64,000 nucleotides of DNA from Henricia sp. BOLD:AAB3569 (Eukaryota > Echinodermata > Asteroidea > Spinulosida > Echinasteridae): the NCBI GenBank assembly GCA_037783545.1, contig JBBELK010000003.1:434001-498000 (forward strand), written 5' to 3'. Positions 63,725 through 64,000 of the stretch are shown here, one piece after another. The notes under the pieces were generated by a model. The model saw only the letters and a program-made list of their open reading frames with translations, did not search any database and was not told the DNA's origin. Both the position numbers and the translations under genes were made by a program. The stretch's first letter is position 1. The number at the start of each line of letters is the position of its first letter.

Positions 63725-64000
63725 CTGAAAGTTATATAATAATAATACAGAAATAAGGAAATGGCAAGAACTGGGCTGATTTCCAAAATGTGAGCTGCTT
63801 CACCGAAAGTAGGCGCTTAATTGTCGCACAGGCCAGAACTGAGATAATGGCTAATTCATGCATGTATTTCAAGTAGGGCATTTTTTATCGATACCATGAT
63901 TTCTGCATCAGACCACCTATAAAGTATCCATCTATTACCTAAAGAAGTTTAAGTGAAAAAATACTACCAGAAAACATTTTTTTCAGTGTTTTTCTAAAGC

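Noticed and set aside
60664..61897. Three overlapping forward frames of about 290-390 codons
   Set aside because: They are generated by the 23-bp minisatellite, which has no stop in any forward phase; there is no start context, splice site or domain.

Overview
This is an animal (metazoan) genomic window. It holds one large, intron-rich gene on the minus strand, embedded in dense repetitive DNA. The repeats are tRNA-headed SINEs, a truncated LINE, and many short inverted-repeat (MITE or foldback) families. The repeat texture (short elements opening with motifs such as AAAGGCAGTATACAT) and the protein architecture suggest a marine invertebrate deuterostome, perhaps an echinoderm. That is an impression, not a proof. 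Nothing bacterial, viral or organellar was seen.

Twenty-nine exons can be read by hand between 63724 (5' end) and 9952 (3' end). Each has an AG acceptor and a GT donor, with one GC donor, and the intron phases chain without a break. Joined, they give about 4386 nt and 1461 residues of one extracellular protein. In order it carries a fibro-slime (PA14-like) domain (exons 1-4), two cadherin-like repeats (exons 4-8), a complete F5/8 type C (discoidin) domain (exons 9-11), cysteine-rich GCC2/GCC3 or ephrin-receptor-like modules (exons 12-15), EGF modules (exons 16-20), thrombospondin type 3 calcium-binding repeats (exons 20-26) and a thrombospondin C-terminal L-type-lectin-like domain (exons 26-29). 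The last part is the signature of the thrombospondin superfamily. The N-terminal additions make this a giant, chimeric member, probably of the class described as mega-thrombospondins. The N-terminus and signal peptide lie beyond the right edge. The last exon was not identified with certainty; a possible terminal coding exon sits at 91-373.

Region by region: 1-9.9 kb holds a candidate terminal exon and a field of MITEs. 9.9-26.7 kb holds the C-terminal domain and type 3 repeat exons, with SINEs, a CAGGGGCGG-ended element nested in a SINE, and paired foldbacks. 26.7-45 kb holds the EGF and cysteine-rich exons, with nested foldbacks, a tRNA-headed foldback and a 600-bp TA-flanked element shared with 17 kb. 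45-56 kb holds the discoidin and cadherin exons, a LINE 3' fragment, a 139-bp G tract, tandem duplications and an array of perfect palindromes with interstitial telomere repeats. 56-64 kb holds the fibro-slime exons, a tandem array of tRNA heads, a 37-copy 23-bp minisatellite and a nested MITE with its target duplication.

The most notable points are the chimeric thrombospondin itself, a GC-AG intron inside its fibro-slime domain, and several insertion events whose empty site can be read elsewhere in the same window. A SINE family also shares its 3' tail with the LINE fragment.
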